A stretch of 18,048 bases of DNA from Firmicutes bacterium UBA5449 (GTDB lineage: Bacteria > Bacillota > SHA-98 > UBA4971). Positions within the stretch are counted from its first letter, which is position 1. Each line of letters starts with the position of its first letter. This document shows, piece by piece, positions 6,700 to 15,248 of this stretch. The DNA is taken from positions 1 through 18,048 of the forward strand of contig DIQZ01000033.1 of the NCBI GenBank assembly GCA_002424305.1, written 5' to 3'. The notes under the pieces are model-generated. The model had not been told where the DNA came from. It made no database searches and saw nothing but the letters and a program-made list of their open reading frames with translations. Both the position numbers and the translations under genes were made by a program.

Positions 6700-9375
6700 G
6701 TGCAAGAAGGTTTAGGAGTGCGTGCATTGAGTACGCGAGAGATTCGAGATATGTTCAGAGATTTCTTTGCGAGCAAGGATCATGTCCCACTACCATCAGC
6801 TTCTTTGGTTCCCAGAGACGACCCAACACTTCTTCTCACAGGTGCGGGTATGGTTCCTTTCAAACCGTATTACATTGGGACTGCTAAGCCGGAACATCTT
6901 CGTGCAACTACATGTCAGAAGTGCATAAGGACGCTGGATATAGAAAATGTAGGCATGACCTCACGACATCTTACCTTTTTCGAAATGCTCGGGAATTTTT
7001 CTTTCGGAGATTATTTCAAAAGAGATGCCATAGCCTGGGCATGGGAGTTCGTAACAACTCATTTGGGTCTACCTGAAGATAAGCTTTGGATCACCATATA
7101 CCTTGATGATGATGAGGCCTTTGACCTCTGGCACAGGGTAATAGGGGTACCCTCCGAACGCATAGTACGAATGGGAAAGCCGGATAACTTCTGGGAAATC
7201 GGAGTCGGTCCTTGTGGACCATGTTCTGAGATTCATATCGACCGTGGAGAAGCTTTCGGATGTGGACAACCTGACTGTCGTCTTGGCTGCGATTGTGATA
7301 GATTTCTGGAAATATGGAACCTTGTCTTTGTTCAGTTTCATTGTAATGAGGCAGGAGAGTATCACCCCCTCGAGGAAAAGGGGATCGATACCGGGATGGG
7401 CCTCGAGCGTGTTGCAGCAGCCATGCAAGGCGCACCTACTGTGTTTGACACAGATTCCTTCAAACCTCTCACTAAGACTATTCTGGATGCTGTGGGAGCA
7501 GATGGACAGGTAGATGATAAACAGAATATGTCCATGAGAATAGTGGCTGATCATGCTCGTGCTGTCACGTTTTTAATATCTGATGGTGTTCTTCCTGCTA
7601 ATGAAGGTAGAGGGTATGTGTTGCGCAGACTGCTTCGCAGAGCAATCCGCCACGCAAAATTGCTTGGGATTGACAGACCCTTCATGGTAGAAATGGCTGA
7701 TGCAGTCTTATCCGTGTTTTCTGATACCTATCCTGAACTCATAGTAAGAAGAGATCATATACATAAAGTCATTAGCTCCGAAGAAGAACGGTTCCTGGAA
7801 CGTCTCGATCAAGGGACGGCTATGCTCCAGAATGTAGTTGGAGACTTAGGAAAACAAGGGGTTCAGGTAATTCCGGGTGCCAAAGCATTCAAACTCTATG
7901 ATACTTACGGCTTTCCACTGGAACTCACAAGGGAAATTGCAGGGGAAAGCGGTATGACCGTTGATGAGGAAGGCTTTGCGCAGGCCATGGAAGAACAGCG
8001 GGAACGTGCCAGAGCGTCCAGGCACGCCTTAGGGTATATGGGAGGCTTATCTACTGCAAAAGCAGAAGTGTTGTCCGGCCTTGATGTCAAATTCATCGGG
8101 TATGAGGCTTTAACAGGTGAATCTAAGGTAATTGCCCTATTCTTTGAAGGGGAGCCTGTGGGACACATATCATCAGGTCAAAACGGAGAGATCGTTCTTG
8201 ATGTCACTCCGTTTTATGCTGAATCCGGTGGACAAGTCGGTGATTTCGGGATCATTGACGGTGAAGGCTTTCGAGCAAGAGTCAACAGTACAGCCAGAAT
8301 TTCAGACTCAGTAATTGTCCATGATGTTACAGTACTGGAAGGAAACATTAGAGTAGGAGATGCAGCCAGGAGTATAGTTGATGAAGACCGGAGGCGCGCT
8401 ACAGCCAGAAACCATACAGCTACCCATCTACTGCATGCAGCACTCAGGGAAGTCCTGGGTGACCATGTCCAACAAGCAGGTTCATATGTATCCGGCGATA
8501 GACTGAGATTTGACTTCTCACATCATTCGCCTGTCAGTGCAAAGGAACTTCGCAAAATCGAAAATATGGTGGCTGAGTGGGTTCTGGGAGATCTAAAGGT
8601 CAAAGCCGAAACAATGCCTCTTTCAGAAGCTAAGAAAATCGGTGCCATAGCGTTATTCGGAGAGAAGTATGGTGACCATGTAAGAGTAGTCCGCATTGAC
8701 AATGCAAGCTCCGAATTTTGCGGTGGCACACACGTAGATAGTACAGGCCAAATCGGTCTTGTAAAGATTATGTCAGAAAGCGCTGTCGCAGCGGGTATTC
8801 GTCGCATTGAAGCTGTGACCGGGTACTCTGTTCTTGCTCATATGAGATCCAATGAAGAAATACTTGATAATATCGCCGACGCCATGAAGAGCGCTTATGA
8901 AGAGATTCCTGACAGAGTCTTAAGGCTGCAGCGAGAAGTGAAAGAGCTGGAGAAGCAAATTGAGGGTTTAACGTTGAAAGCAGCTTCATCGCAAGCCGAG
9001 GATCTAATAGATCAGGCAGTCGAAGTCAATGGCGCCAAAGTAGTGGTAGGTGCTGTAGACGGGTTCAATGAGCATGCGATTCGAGAACTGGCTGACAGGA
9101 TCAGAGGAAAACTGGGCTCAGGTGTTGTTGTGTTAGGATCCCGCTTTGATGAGAAAGTGTTATTTGTGGCTATGGTCACAAAGGACTTAATTGGACGAGG
9201 GGTGCGTGCAGGGGATATTGTGAAAGTCGCAGCGAGAATAACCGGTGGGGGAGGCGGGGGCAGGCCTGATATGGCACAGGCGGGAGGCAAAGATGTATCA
9301 AAACTTGATGAGGCCCTTGCAAAGACCAAATCTTTCATAGAAACCCGGTTGACATCGGACGAGGAGGCGCGCTAG
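6700..9375 (+). CDS. alaS: Alanyl-tRNA synthetase
   Basis: The 891-residue enzyme charges tRNA(Ala) and edits mischarged Ser/Gly-tRNA. The class II catalytic core starts with STREIRDMFRDFF and carries LTFFEMLGNFSFGDYFK (about 91-107) and GIDTGMGLERVAA. A cysteine-rich segment GCGQPDCRLGCDCDRF is typical of Firmicutes enzymes. The editing domain has the zinc ligands H572 and H576 (HTATH) and C674 and H678 (CGGTH). The C-Ala domain ends with a glycine run followed by RPDMAQAGG near residues 848-862. The chosen start is GTG 6700 with AGGAGG at 6685-6690. A second AGGAG at 6714-6718 could serve TTG 6727, giving the more usual MSTREIRD start. Full length and intact. Its own promoter and hairpin leader lie just upstream. 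Confidence 0.97.
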   Translation: MQEGLGVRALSTREIRDMFRDFFASKDHVPLPSASLVPRDDPTLLLTGAGMVPFKPYYIGTAKPEHLRATTCQKCIRTLDIENVGMTSRHLTFFEMLGNFSFGDYFKRDAIAWAWEFVTTHLGLPEDKLWITIYLDDDEAFDLWHRVIGVPSERIVRMGKPDNFWEIGVGPCGPCSEIHIDRGEAFGCGQPDCRLGCDCDRFLEIWNLVFVQFHCNEAGEYHPLEEKGIDTGMGLERVAAAMQGAPTVFDTDSFKPLTKTILDAVGADGQVDDKQNMSMRIVADHARAVTFLISDGVLPANEGRGYVLRRLLRRAIRHAKLLGIDRPFMVEMADAVLSVFSDTYPELIVRRDHIHKVISSEEERFLERLDQGTAMLQNVVGDLGKQGVQVIPGAKAFKLYDTYGFPLELTREIAGESGMTVDEEGFAQAMEEQRERARASRHALGYMGGLSTAKAEVLSGLDVKFIGYEALTGESKVIALFFEGEPVGHISSGQNGEIVLDVTPFYAESGGQVGDFGIIDGEGFRARVNSTARISDSVIVHDVTVLEGNIRVGDAARSIVDEDRRRATARNHTATHLLHAALREVLGDHVQQAGSYVSGDRLRFDFSHHSPVSAKELRKIENMVAEWVLGDLKVKAETMPLSEAKKIGAIALFGEKYGDHVRVVRIDNASSEFCGGTHVDSTGQIGLVKIMSESAVAAGIRRIEAVTGYSVLAHMRSNEEILDNIADAMKSAYEEIPDRVLRLQREVKELEKQIEGLTLKAASSQAEDLIDQAVEVNGAKVVVGAVDGFNEHAIRELADRIRGKLGSGVVVLGSRFDEKVLFVAMVTKDLIGRGVRAGDIVKVAARITGGGGGGRPDMAQAGGKDVSKLDEALAKTKSFIETRLTSDEEAR

Positions 9376-9425
9376 TATTACACGAAGGCCCCTGGTAAAT
9401 TTTGCGTCGGGAGCGTGAGACCGTC

Positions 9426-9680
9426 ATGAATGGCTCTTTCGATGAAACCCAGACGTTTCGCATGGTTCCGGAGGAAAAGGTAAGTATAAGGCAGGTCCTC
9501 TTTGAAGTAAGTCATGCGTTGAAGGAGAAAGGGTATAATCCCATAAATCAGCTTGTAGGATACCTGATGTCGGGAGACCCTACATATGTAACCAGTCATA
9601 AAGGTGCCCGTAACCTGATACGAAAGCTCGAACGAGACGAGATTCTGGAGGAGCTTCTCAGGTACTATCTTGATACATGA
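9426..9680 (+). CDS. ireB: IreB family regulatory phosphoprotein (DUF965, YrzL)
   Basis: The 84-residue cytoplasmic protein matches IreB, known from Enterococcus as a substrate of the PASTA kinase IreK and a negative regulator of cephalosporin resistance. The core ALKEKGYNPINQLVGYLMSG followed by DPTYVTSHKGARNLIRKLER is nearly invariant in the family. In Enterococcus the phosphorylated residues are N-terminal threonines in a DET context. Here DETQTF provides T8 and T10. ATG 9426 gives the standard family length; a GGGAG 12 nt upstream is a rather distant ribosome binding site, and TTG 9402 is a possible longer start. It follows alaS by 50 nt, the usual order in Firmicutes. Its stop overlaps the start of the next gene as ATGA. 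Confidence 0.93.
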   Translation: MNGSFDETQTFRMVPEEKVSIRQVLFEVSHALKEKGYNPINQLVGYLMSGDPTYVTSHKGARNLIRKLERDEILEELLRYYLDT

Positions 9681-10636
9681 ATCATTCTATAGAAAAAAGA
9701 CTACTTGGCAGGACAAATATTGCAGTATCGAGGCTTTGCTTTGGAACCCTGACAATCGGACCTCTTCAGGCGAATCTTCCTATTCATGAGGGAGCTCAAC
9801 TGATTCGCGAAGCTGTCAAAAGAGGTGTAAACTTCTTTGATACAGCACAGCTATATGGTACATATCCATATGTTCGTGAGGCAATCTCCGGCATGAATCG
9901 GTCCGATGTAGTGATTGCATCTCGGTCTTATGATTACACATATGAGGGCATGCAGAAGGCTGTGTCTCTGGCTCTTGAGTCTATGGACATAGACTACATC
10001 GATCTGTTCCTGCTGCATGAACAAGAATCAGCCCTGACATTGAAAGGTCATGCAGAGGCTATTCGTTACTTGAAAAACGCCCGTGACGAAGGAATTGTAA
10101 GGGCAATCGGGGTTTCGACTCACTACGTTCAGTGTGTGAGGGCAGCTGCTATGATGCCTGAAATTGATGTTATTCATCCAATGTTGAATTATTCCGGGAT
10201 AGGAATTGCAGATGGTTCAGCATCTGATATGCTCGAGGCAATTAGGATCGCACACTTTCAAGGAAAAGGTATCTATTCTATGAAAGCAATCGGAGGCGGA
10301 GCGCTGCTCAGAGATGTAAAAGGTGCGTTAAGGTTTGCTATAAAGCAGCCATATGTGGATTCAATTGCCGTAGGCATCAAGACTTGGGATGAACTTGAGA
10401 TGGACTTAGCCATATTTGAAGGCCGAGAACCGGATAAGGCTCTTTTCGAGAGAACCTGTCTCAACAAGGTTCTGATAATTGAGCCGTGGTGTGCAGGCTG
10501 CGGTCAGTGTGTGGATAGGTGTAGTCATGGTGCTCTTAGCATTTCTCATGGTCATGCTGTAGTTGATGAAACAAGGTGTGTGCTGTGTGGTTATTGCCAG
10601 GCAGTGTGTCCTGAGGTATGTATGAAGGTGGTTTGA
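9677..10636 (+). CDS. Aldo/keto reductase fused to a C-terminal 2[4Fe-4S] ferredoxin domain
   Basis: The 319-residue protein has an aldo/keto reductase TIM barrel (about 8-255) and a bacterial-type ferredoxin domain (270-319). In the barrel, D55 and Y60 (FFDTAQLYG) and H114 (LLHEQ) are in their catalytic positions. The usual active-site lysine, expected in 'IATK', appears as R83 in IASRSY. The ferredoxin part has two complete C-x2-C-x2-C-x3-C motifs (272/275/278/282 and 301/304/307/311), the second followed by Pro. The protein likely passes electrons between a nicotinamide or other donor and the clusters; the substrate is unknown. Relatives occur widely in anaerobic Clostridia. ATG 9677 overlaps the ireB stop (ATGA), so translation is coupled, and ruvX follows 5 nt after its stop. 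Confidence 0.9.
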   Translation: MNHSIEKRLLGRTNIAVSRLCFGTLTIGPLQANLPIHEGAQLIREAVKRGVNFFDTAQLYGTYPYVREAISGMNRSDVVIASRSYDYTYEGMQKAVSLALESMDIDYIDLFLLHEQESALTLKGHAEAIRYLKNARDEGIVRAIGVSTHYVQCVRAAAMMPEIDVIHPMLNYSGIGIADGSASDMLEAIRIAHFQGKGIYSMKAIGGGALLRDVKGALRFAIKQPYVDSIAVGIKTWDELEMDLAIFEGREPDKALFERTCLNKVLIIEPWCAGCGQCVDRCSHGALSISHGHAVVDETRCVLCGYCQAVCPEVCMKVV

Positions 10637-10641
10637 CCCAT

Positions 10642-11145
10642 ATGAGAATAATGGGCCTTGATGTTGGCTCAAAGACTATAGGCATAGCTCTCTCCGACCC
10701 TGCTCGAATTGTAAGTCAACCATTTTCGGTAATCGAGAGAGCTTCAAGTAAACGTGATATTGATGAATTATGCCGGCTAGTTGAGGACAATGAAGTATCC
10801 CTCATAGTTGTGGGACTTCCAAAACGCACTAATGGGTCTCTTGGCAAAAGCGCTATGCAAGTCATGGAGTTTATGGAGGTGCTTAAGAAGCATACTTCTG
10901 TACCTTTAGTCACGTGGGATGAAAGGTTTTCTACAGTAGCAGCAGAGCGAATTCTGATTTCTGCAGATGTATCTCGACAGAAGAGAAAAGGTGTGATAGA
11001 CTCAGTTGCTGCTGCAATAATCCTTGATGGTTATCTCGAGTATCTTAGGCAGAAATGTGATATTTCTTCAAGCTGCGAATCAAAGGACTTTTCTATGGAA
11101 AACATACCGAAGAACAGAACGACGGAACGAGAGACTGAACCCTAA
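10642..11145 (+). CDS. ruvX: RNase H-fold nuclease RuvX/YqgF (pre-16S rRNA processing, putative Holliday junction resolvase)
   Basis: The 167-residue protein has the YqgF fold. GLDVGSKTIGIALSDP provides catalytic D7, VVGLPKRTNGS is the second strand motif, TWDERFST supplies E94, and KGVIDSVAAAIIL supplies D120. In bacteria YqgF trims the 5' end of pre-16S rRNA; a Holliday-junction role was proposed from the fold. ATG 10642 is chosen because AAGGTGG lies at 10625-10631 and the conserved strand begins at residue 1. The frame is open to 10618, overlapping the previous gene. A polar tail of about 28 residues after residue 139 exceeds the usual length of about 140 and has no recognised motif. It is part of the alaS-ireB-ruvX-DUF1292 block. 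Confidence 0.94.
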   Translation: MRIMGLDVGSKTIGIALSDPARIVSQPFSVIERASSKRDIDELCRLVEDNEVSLIVVGLPKRTNGSLGKSAMQVMEFMEVLKKHTSVPLVTWDERFSTVAAERILISADVSRQKRKGVIDSVAAAIILDGYLEYLRQKCDISSSCESKDFSMENIPKNRTTERETEP

Positions 11146-11189
11146 GAATACGTCTAGTGTCATATTGAAGCGAAAGTGGGGTGCTTGAA

Positions 11190-11555
11190 ATGCCCGAGTT
11201 GGACGAGATTGTTACATTGATGTATGACGATGGAGAACAGGAAACCTTTGTTGTTGAAGAAATTCTTGAAGTAGACGGGAAGACCTATGTAGTTCTTGTG
11301 CCTGAAGATTTTGATGCAGAAACCGCTGATGACATGGAAGTTGACGCTTTCATTTTCAAAGTGGAGGAAAAAGAAGACGGAGAAGAAGTTCTTGTCGAAC
11401 TTGATAATGACGAATACGATAAGATCACGGAAGTGCTCTGCCAAGAAGAAGACCTAGACGATGTTGATCTTGATTTTGATGAAGATTTCGATGAAGATGA
11501 TGACGACTTCGATTTTGATGAAGATTTTGATGAGGATCCAGACGACGAGGAATAG
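11190..11555 (+). CDS. DUF1292 family protein (YrzB-like) with very acidic C-terminal tail
   Basis: The 121-residue protein has a conserved N-terminal beta-rich domain (IVTLMYDDGEQETFVVEEIL to EVDGKTYVVLVPED) typical of DUF1292/YrzB. Its function is not known. From about residue 88 to the end it is almost only Asp, Glu and Phe. ATG 11190 follows GGGGTG (11178-11183); GTG 11181 would add three residues. The gene sits in the conserved place between ruvX and mltG. The tail makes the protein longer than most family members, which run to about 90 residues, and extremely acidic. It may be disordered. Confidence 0.88.
   Translation: MPELDEIVTLMYDDGEQETFVVEEILEVDGKTYVVLVPEDFDAETADDMEVDAFIFKVEEKEDGEEVLVELDNDEYDKITEVLCQEEDLDDVDLDFDEDFDEDDDDFDFDEDFDEDPDDEE
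11472..11533 (+). repeat. Direct repeat encoding the acidic tail of the DUF1292 protein
   Basis: A 23-nt unit at 11472-11494 recurs at 11511-11533 with one mismatch (start GATTTTGATGAAGATTT). The offset is 39 nt, or 13 codons, so the peptide unit DFDEDFDE is repeated in frame. It probably arose by slippage or local duplication and can vary in length between strains. Confidence 0.7.
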
Positions 11556-11561
11556 ATACAG

Positions 11562-12611
11562 GTGTCTTGTGAACTTGGTCCGATGAGACCTAAGCGAAAT
11601 ACCATTGCACGGCGGGGCCTTGAAGCGAAAATCATGTTTGCCATTTTCATGTTTCTTATGATCCGGGTCGTTTATTTGCTGCTTCCATATGGCCCCGCAC
11701 ATGCAACCGTAGTTTCCATAACCCCTGGAATGACTTCAAGAGAAATTGCGAGGCTCCTGACTGACCGAGAGCTGGTTCCGTCACCTGTCCTTTTTCAGAT
11801 AGTAACTAAGCTGGTAGGCGTTGACGGTACGCTCAAGGCAGGCACGTATGAGCTCAGCCCGAGGATGGGTACTCTTGGTATTGTACGGGCTTTAGCTGAA
11901 GGTAAGGTCCGGCTCATACGATTCACGATTCCCGAAGGATTTTCTATCAGAGAGATTGCCGATCTGGTGGAGACTAAGGGGCTTGCATCAAAAGAACGCT
12001 TTATCTCTTTAGCCACAGGCGAAGACGATAACTTCAGAATAGTAGAAGGCGACATGGAGTTCTCCGGCAATCTCGAAGGATACCTTTTCCCGGATACATA
12101 CAATGTAGAATCCGGAATCACTGAAGAAGCGATTATTACCATGATGGTGAAGGAATTTGCCCGAGCAGTCATGCAGGAATGGTCACGGGAAGATGTAGAT
12201 GGAAGGGCGAGGGCACTTGGCCTTCGCGGTGTTATCATCCTAGCTTCCATCATAGAGAAGGAAGCGAAGCTCCCTGAAGACAGGCCGCTTGTAGCATCTG
12301 TATTTTATAACAGGCTGAACCTGAATATGCCTCTCCAGTCTTGTGCTACAGTCCAATTTGCCCTTAGCTCCTGGAAGTCGAGACTTTCTCTGGATGACCT
12401 CAAAATAGACTCTCCATACAATACTTATGTTGTTACCGGACTTCCCCCCGGCCCTATTGCCTCACCGGGGTTGTCCTCAATACGTGCAGCATTGAAGCCT
12501 GCAGCTTCAGACTACCTCTTCTTTGCCGCAGATCAAAGAGGCGGGCACATCTTCAGCAAAACATTCAAGGAACACCAAAAAGCCATCGCCGCTGTACAGC
12601 TTCTCGATTAG
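11562..12611 (+). CDS. mltG: Endolytic murein transglycosylase MltG (YceG-like)
   Basis: The 349-residue membrane-anchored enzyme cleaves nascent peptidoglycan glycan strands and is thought to end their synthesis. A basic N-terminus (RPKRNTIARRG) is followed by one membrane helix (about 24-42). A LysM-like region follows, with FTIPEGFSIREIADLV (121-136). The YceG catalytic domain shows LEGYLFPDTY (171-180), ASIIEKEA with the expected catalytic E232, FYNRLNLNMPLQS (248-260), and SPYNTYVVTGLPPGPI near 284-299. GTG 11562 is used, with GAGG at 11547-11550; ATG 11583 is an alternative. It lies 6 nt after the DUF1292 gene, so it is in the same transcription unit. The following penicillin-binding protein is a functional partner in wall synthesis. 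Confidence 0.95.
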   Translation: MSCELGPMRPKRNTIARRGLEAKIMFAIFMFLMIRVVYLLLPYGPAHATVVSITPGMTSREIARLLTDRELVPSPVLFQIVTKLVGVDGTLKAGTYELSPRMGTLGIVRALAEGKVRLIRFTIPEGFSIREIADLVETKGLASKERFISLATGEDDNFRIVEGDMEFSGNLEGYLFPDTYNVESGITEEAIITMMVKEFARAVMQEWSREDVDGRARALGLRGVIILASIIEKEAKLPEDRPLVASVFYNRLNLNMPLQSCATVQFALSSWKSRLSLDDLKIDSPYNTYVVTGLPPGPIASPGLSSIRAALKPAASDYLFFAADQRGGHIFSKTFKEHQKAIAAVQLLD

Positions 12612-12672
12612 ACTTCACGATTTCGAGGAAGGCTACGCTTATGCACTATAGTGACGGTGGAGGGCTATCTCT

Positions 12673-14349
12673 TTGTCACAACGTTCGAAGCGTAACCGGA
12701 TTCGTCTCAGAGGTATAATGTACTGTCTTCTTGTGGTTTTCCTTTTTCTTTTCTCTGACCTTATATGGCTTCAGCTGATTAAGGGTGAAACTCTTGCCAG
12801 ACGGGCACGGGATCAACGTATAGAGATACTTGCCAAGACTCCTCTTCGGGGCACTATCTATGACAGGAATATGCAGATTCTGGCGGGGACTTTCTATGAA
12901 CCTGCGATAATCATCTTTTCGGAGCTTGTTACAGATAAGCATGCTGTGGCAGAGTTGCTGTCAACTGCTTTTTGCGCAACTACGTCTCTGGAGGCACCTC
13001 TTCCTAAGCTCTCATCTCAAGCCTGGATTTACCTTGACTCAAACAAGGTCAACCTTGCAAGTTTCAGTTTGGAAACACTGAACGACCCGGGCGTCTCTAT
13101 CATAAGACAACCTGTTCGATACGATCCAACAGGATTGGCTGCTCATATTATAGGCTATCTTGATGAACGGCGTATTTCAGGAGTATCCGGAATTGAGAAG
13201 GTTTTTGATGCGTACTTGCGCACAGGAGAGACAGGCCTCATTGCATCCTTCGTGGACGCCAGACGTATGCCATATAAAGGCCTTGGAGTCAGATGGCTGG
13301 GTGATGAGCAATACATGGCAGATGTAGTCCTCACCATCGACCGCGAGATGCAGGAATTAGTTGAGGAGGTCATGGATAGATGTGTGGAAAAAGGCGCAGT
13401 CATAGTAATGGAGCCCGAAAGCGGCTCAGTGCTGGCTATGGCCAGCAGACCTAACTTTTCGCCTAATGATGTCGGTCCTGCCATCTCAGAGTCTTTGTCT
13501 CCCATGATAAACAGGGCGATTACGCCTTATCCCGCAGGCTCAATACTCAAGATGGCAGTAGCTGCTTGCGGTTTGGAGAAGAAGATTGTCTCGCTCTCAG
13601 ATCGTTTCTATGATCCGGGATTCATAGACGTCGGAACGCAACGATTTAGGTGTCACTCATATGAAGACGGAGGTCATGGATACATATCCTTCTTGGACGC
13701 AATGGCACATTCGTGTAACTCGGTATTTATTGAAGTCGCATTGAGAATAGGCGGAAAGAACTTGGTAAGCTTTTATGAAGATTTGGGATTAGGAGCTACC
13801 ACAGGGATAAGCCTACCATTTGAGCAACCCGGTGTCGTTCCGGCTACCTATTATATGTCTCTGCAAGATACCGCAAACCTAGCCTTGGGACAAGGCGAAG
13901 TATCAGTTACGCCGCTCCAAGTGGCAGCGTTGCTTTCGACGATAGCCAATGGTGGGGAGTTTCTTTCACCAAAGCTGGTTTCAGAAATCAGACCAAGGGA
14001 AGCAGGGTCGATACAGGGCCTTAACTCAGAAATGCCACGAAAGGTATTATCACAAGACACATGTAGGCAACTTACATTTATGCTGGAGTCAGTCACCAGA
14101 TGGGGGACTGCGAAGGCAGCTTGGGTGGATGAACTTGGATCTTGCGGCAAGACGGGAACCGCTGAAACAGGACGGCTGGACTCTGAAGGACAGCCAATAT
14201 GTCATGCCTGGTTTGCCGGTTTCACACCTCTTCGAGACCCGCATTTCGTAATTGTTGTCTTTATAGAAGAAGGAGGTTCAGGTGGAGACGTAGCTGCCCC
14301 GGTTTTCAAGGAGATTGCCGTCGAACTCCTCCGTCAAAAACAACATTAA
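12673..14349 (+). CDS. Class B penicillin-binding protein (transpeptidase, FtsI/SpoVD/PbpI-like)
   Basis: The 558-residue protein cross-links peptidoglycan outside the membrane. It has a membrane anchor (about 14-34), an N-terminal dimerisation region beginning with LRGTIYDRN (58-66), and a transpeptidase domain. The active-site serine is S290 in the S-x-x-K motif SILK. The second motif is SCN (347-349) and the third is KTG (493-495). No PASTA domain follows, unlike SpoVD or Pbp2x of some species. The start is TTG 12673, preceded by GGTGGAGGG (12656-12664), which decides it. Bacillus pbpI (YrrR, a SigE-controlled PBP) lies in a comparable neighbourhood downstream of mltG, and sigK follows here, so a sporulation role in cortex or septal wall is plausible but inferred. 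A 61-nt gap separates it from mltG. Confidence 0.92.
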   Translation: MSQRSKRNRIRLRGIMYCLLVVFLFLFSDLIWLQLIKGETLARRARDQRIEILAKTPLRGTIYDRNMQILAGTFYEPAIIIFSELVTDKHAVAELLSTAFCATTSLEAPLPKLSSQAWIYLDSNKVNLASFSLETLNDPGVSIIRQPVRYDPTGLAAHIIGYLDERRISGVSGIEKVFDAYLRTGETGLIASFVDARRMPYKGLGVRWLGDEQYMADVVLTIDREMQELVEEVMDRCVEKGAVIVMEPESGSVLAMASRPNFSPNDVGPAISESLSPMINRAITPYPAGSILKMAVAACGLEKKIVSLSDRFYDPGFIDVGTQRFRCHSYEDGGHGYISFLDAMAHSCNSVFIEVALRIGGKNLVSFYEDLGLGATTGISLPFEQPGVVPATYYMSLQDTANLALGQGEVSVTPLQVAALLSTIANGGEFLSPKLVSEIRPREAGSIQGLNSEMPRKVLSQDTCRQLTFMLESVTRWGTAKAAWVDELGSCGKTGTAETGRLDSEGQPICHAWFAGFTPLRDPHFVIVVFIEEGGSGGDVAAPVFKEIAVELLRQKQH

Positions 14350-14360
14350 GCAGAACAAGC

Positions 14361-14388
14361 ACTTTTTTCTCAGCATTTCATATCTATA
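14361..14388 (+). promoter_or_regulatory. Possible mother-cell (SigE/SigK-like) promoter before sigK
   Basis: AC at 14361-14362 and CATATCTATA at 14379-14388 are spaced 16 bp. This resembles the AC...CATAnnnTA pattern of SigK-type promoters, but the last two bases are AT rather than TA. In Bacillus, sigK is transcribed by SigE with SpoIIID and later by SigK itself. The match is loose. Confidence 0.22.
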
Positions 14389-14423
14389 CTAGTGAGTCTT
14401 TTTTAGGGGGGGTGGCTGACCAT

Positions 14424-15128
14424 ATGCTGGATCTCTTGATAGGTTCGGCCCTATTCCTTCGTGGGTTGTGGCATCTCATATCTTATGTTTCATCCGGGAA
14501 CGTGTTCCCACCCCCTCTGTCTGAGGAGGAGGAAGCCAGAGTTCTACTGCAAAAGGAACAGGGAGATGAGGATGCCAGGAAAACCTTGATTGAACGGAAT
14601 TTGAGGTTAGTTGCGCATATCGTAAAGAAATTCGACGGAACATCTGAAGATCAAAACGATTTGATTTCCATAGGGACGATAGGCCTCATAAAGGCAGTGG
14701 ATACCTATAACCAGCACCGCAAGACCAGATTGGCTACATACGCAGCCCGCTGTATAGAAAATGAGATTCTAATGCATCTTAGGGCCACACGAAAGAACAA
14801 GGCGGAGCTTCTCTTACATGACCCAATTGGTGCTGACAAGGAAGGCAACGAAATCACACTCATCGATGTGCTGGGGACTGAAGCTGACGAAATTGCGCTT
14901 GCAGTGGAAGGGATGCTGGAGGAAAGGAAACTGGTAGAAAAAGTAGACACGCTGACTTCCCGCGAGAAACGGGTCATTGAAATGCGATATGGACTCGGAG
15001 ACGGTATTCGCAGAACCCAACGAGAAATCTCGAAATATCTTGGGATCTCCAGATCATACGTATCAAGGATTGAAAAACGGGCTCTCTTGAAGCTTCACAA
15101 GGAAATGGTGGCTAATGGGTACCATTAA
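14424..15128 (+). CDS. sigK: RNA polymerase sporulation sigma factor SigK (pro-sigma-K), uninterrupted
   Basis: The 234-residue sigma-70 family protein directs late mother-cell gene expression during sporulation. Residues 1-20 are a hydrophobic pro-sequence (LLIGSALFLRGLWHLIS) ending in S20-Y21, the place where SpoIVFB cuts pro-sigma-K in Bacillus. Then come FPPPLSEEEE and region 2 (RNLRLVAHIVKKFD, DLISIGTIGLIKAVDTY, LATYAARCIENEILMHLR). The linker LHDPIGADKEGNEITLIDVL and the region 4 helix-turn-helix (TQREISKYLGISRSYVSRIE, 198-217) follow. In B. subtilis the gene is split by the skin element; here it is continuous, so no excision is needed. ATG 14424 has an AGGGGGGGTGG at 14405-14415. A longer frame opens upstream inside the PBP gene but lacks homology. 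Confidence 0.97.
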   Translation: MLDLLIGSALFLRGLWHLISYVSSGNVFPPPLSEEEEARVLLQKEQGDEDARKTLIERNLRLVAHIVKKFDGTSEDQNDLISIGTIGLIKAVDTYNQHRKTRLATYAARCIENEILMHLRATRKNKAELLLHDPIGADKEGNEITLIDVLGTEADEIALAVEGMLEERKLVEKVDTLTSREKRVIEMRYGLGDGIRRTQREISKYLGISRSYVSRIEKRALLKLHKEMVANGYH

Positions 15129-15248
15129 GGATCTGTGAAATCTGCGAATTCATCCTACATTTTGTCCTATCGGTCTAGCCTTTTATTGTCGAATGCAATC
15201 CTTCGGTGCTGACAAAATACTTGGACATAGTGAAGAACAAGATGAACA

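Noticed and set aside
11285..11702. Serine-rich minus-strand frames opposite the DUF1292 gene
   Set aside because: They are antisense shadows of the Asp/Glu-rich codons; no ribosome binding site or homology.
14199..14423. Long N-terminal extension of SigK
   Set aside because: It overlaps the PBP transpeptidase end in another frame; ATG 14424 has a strong ribosome binding site and gives the standard pro-sigma-K N-terminus.
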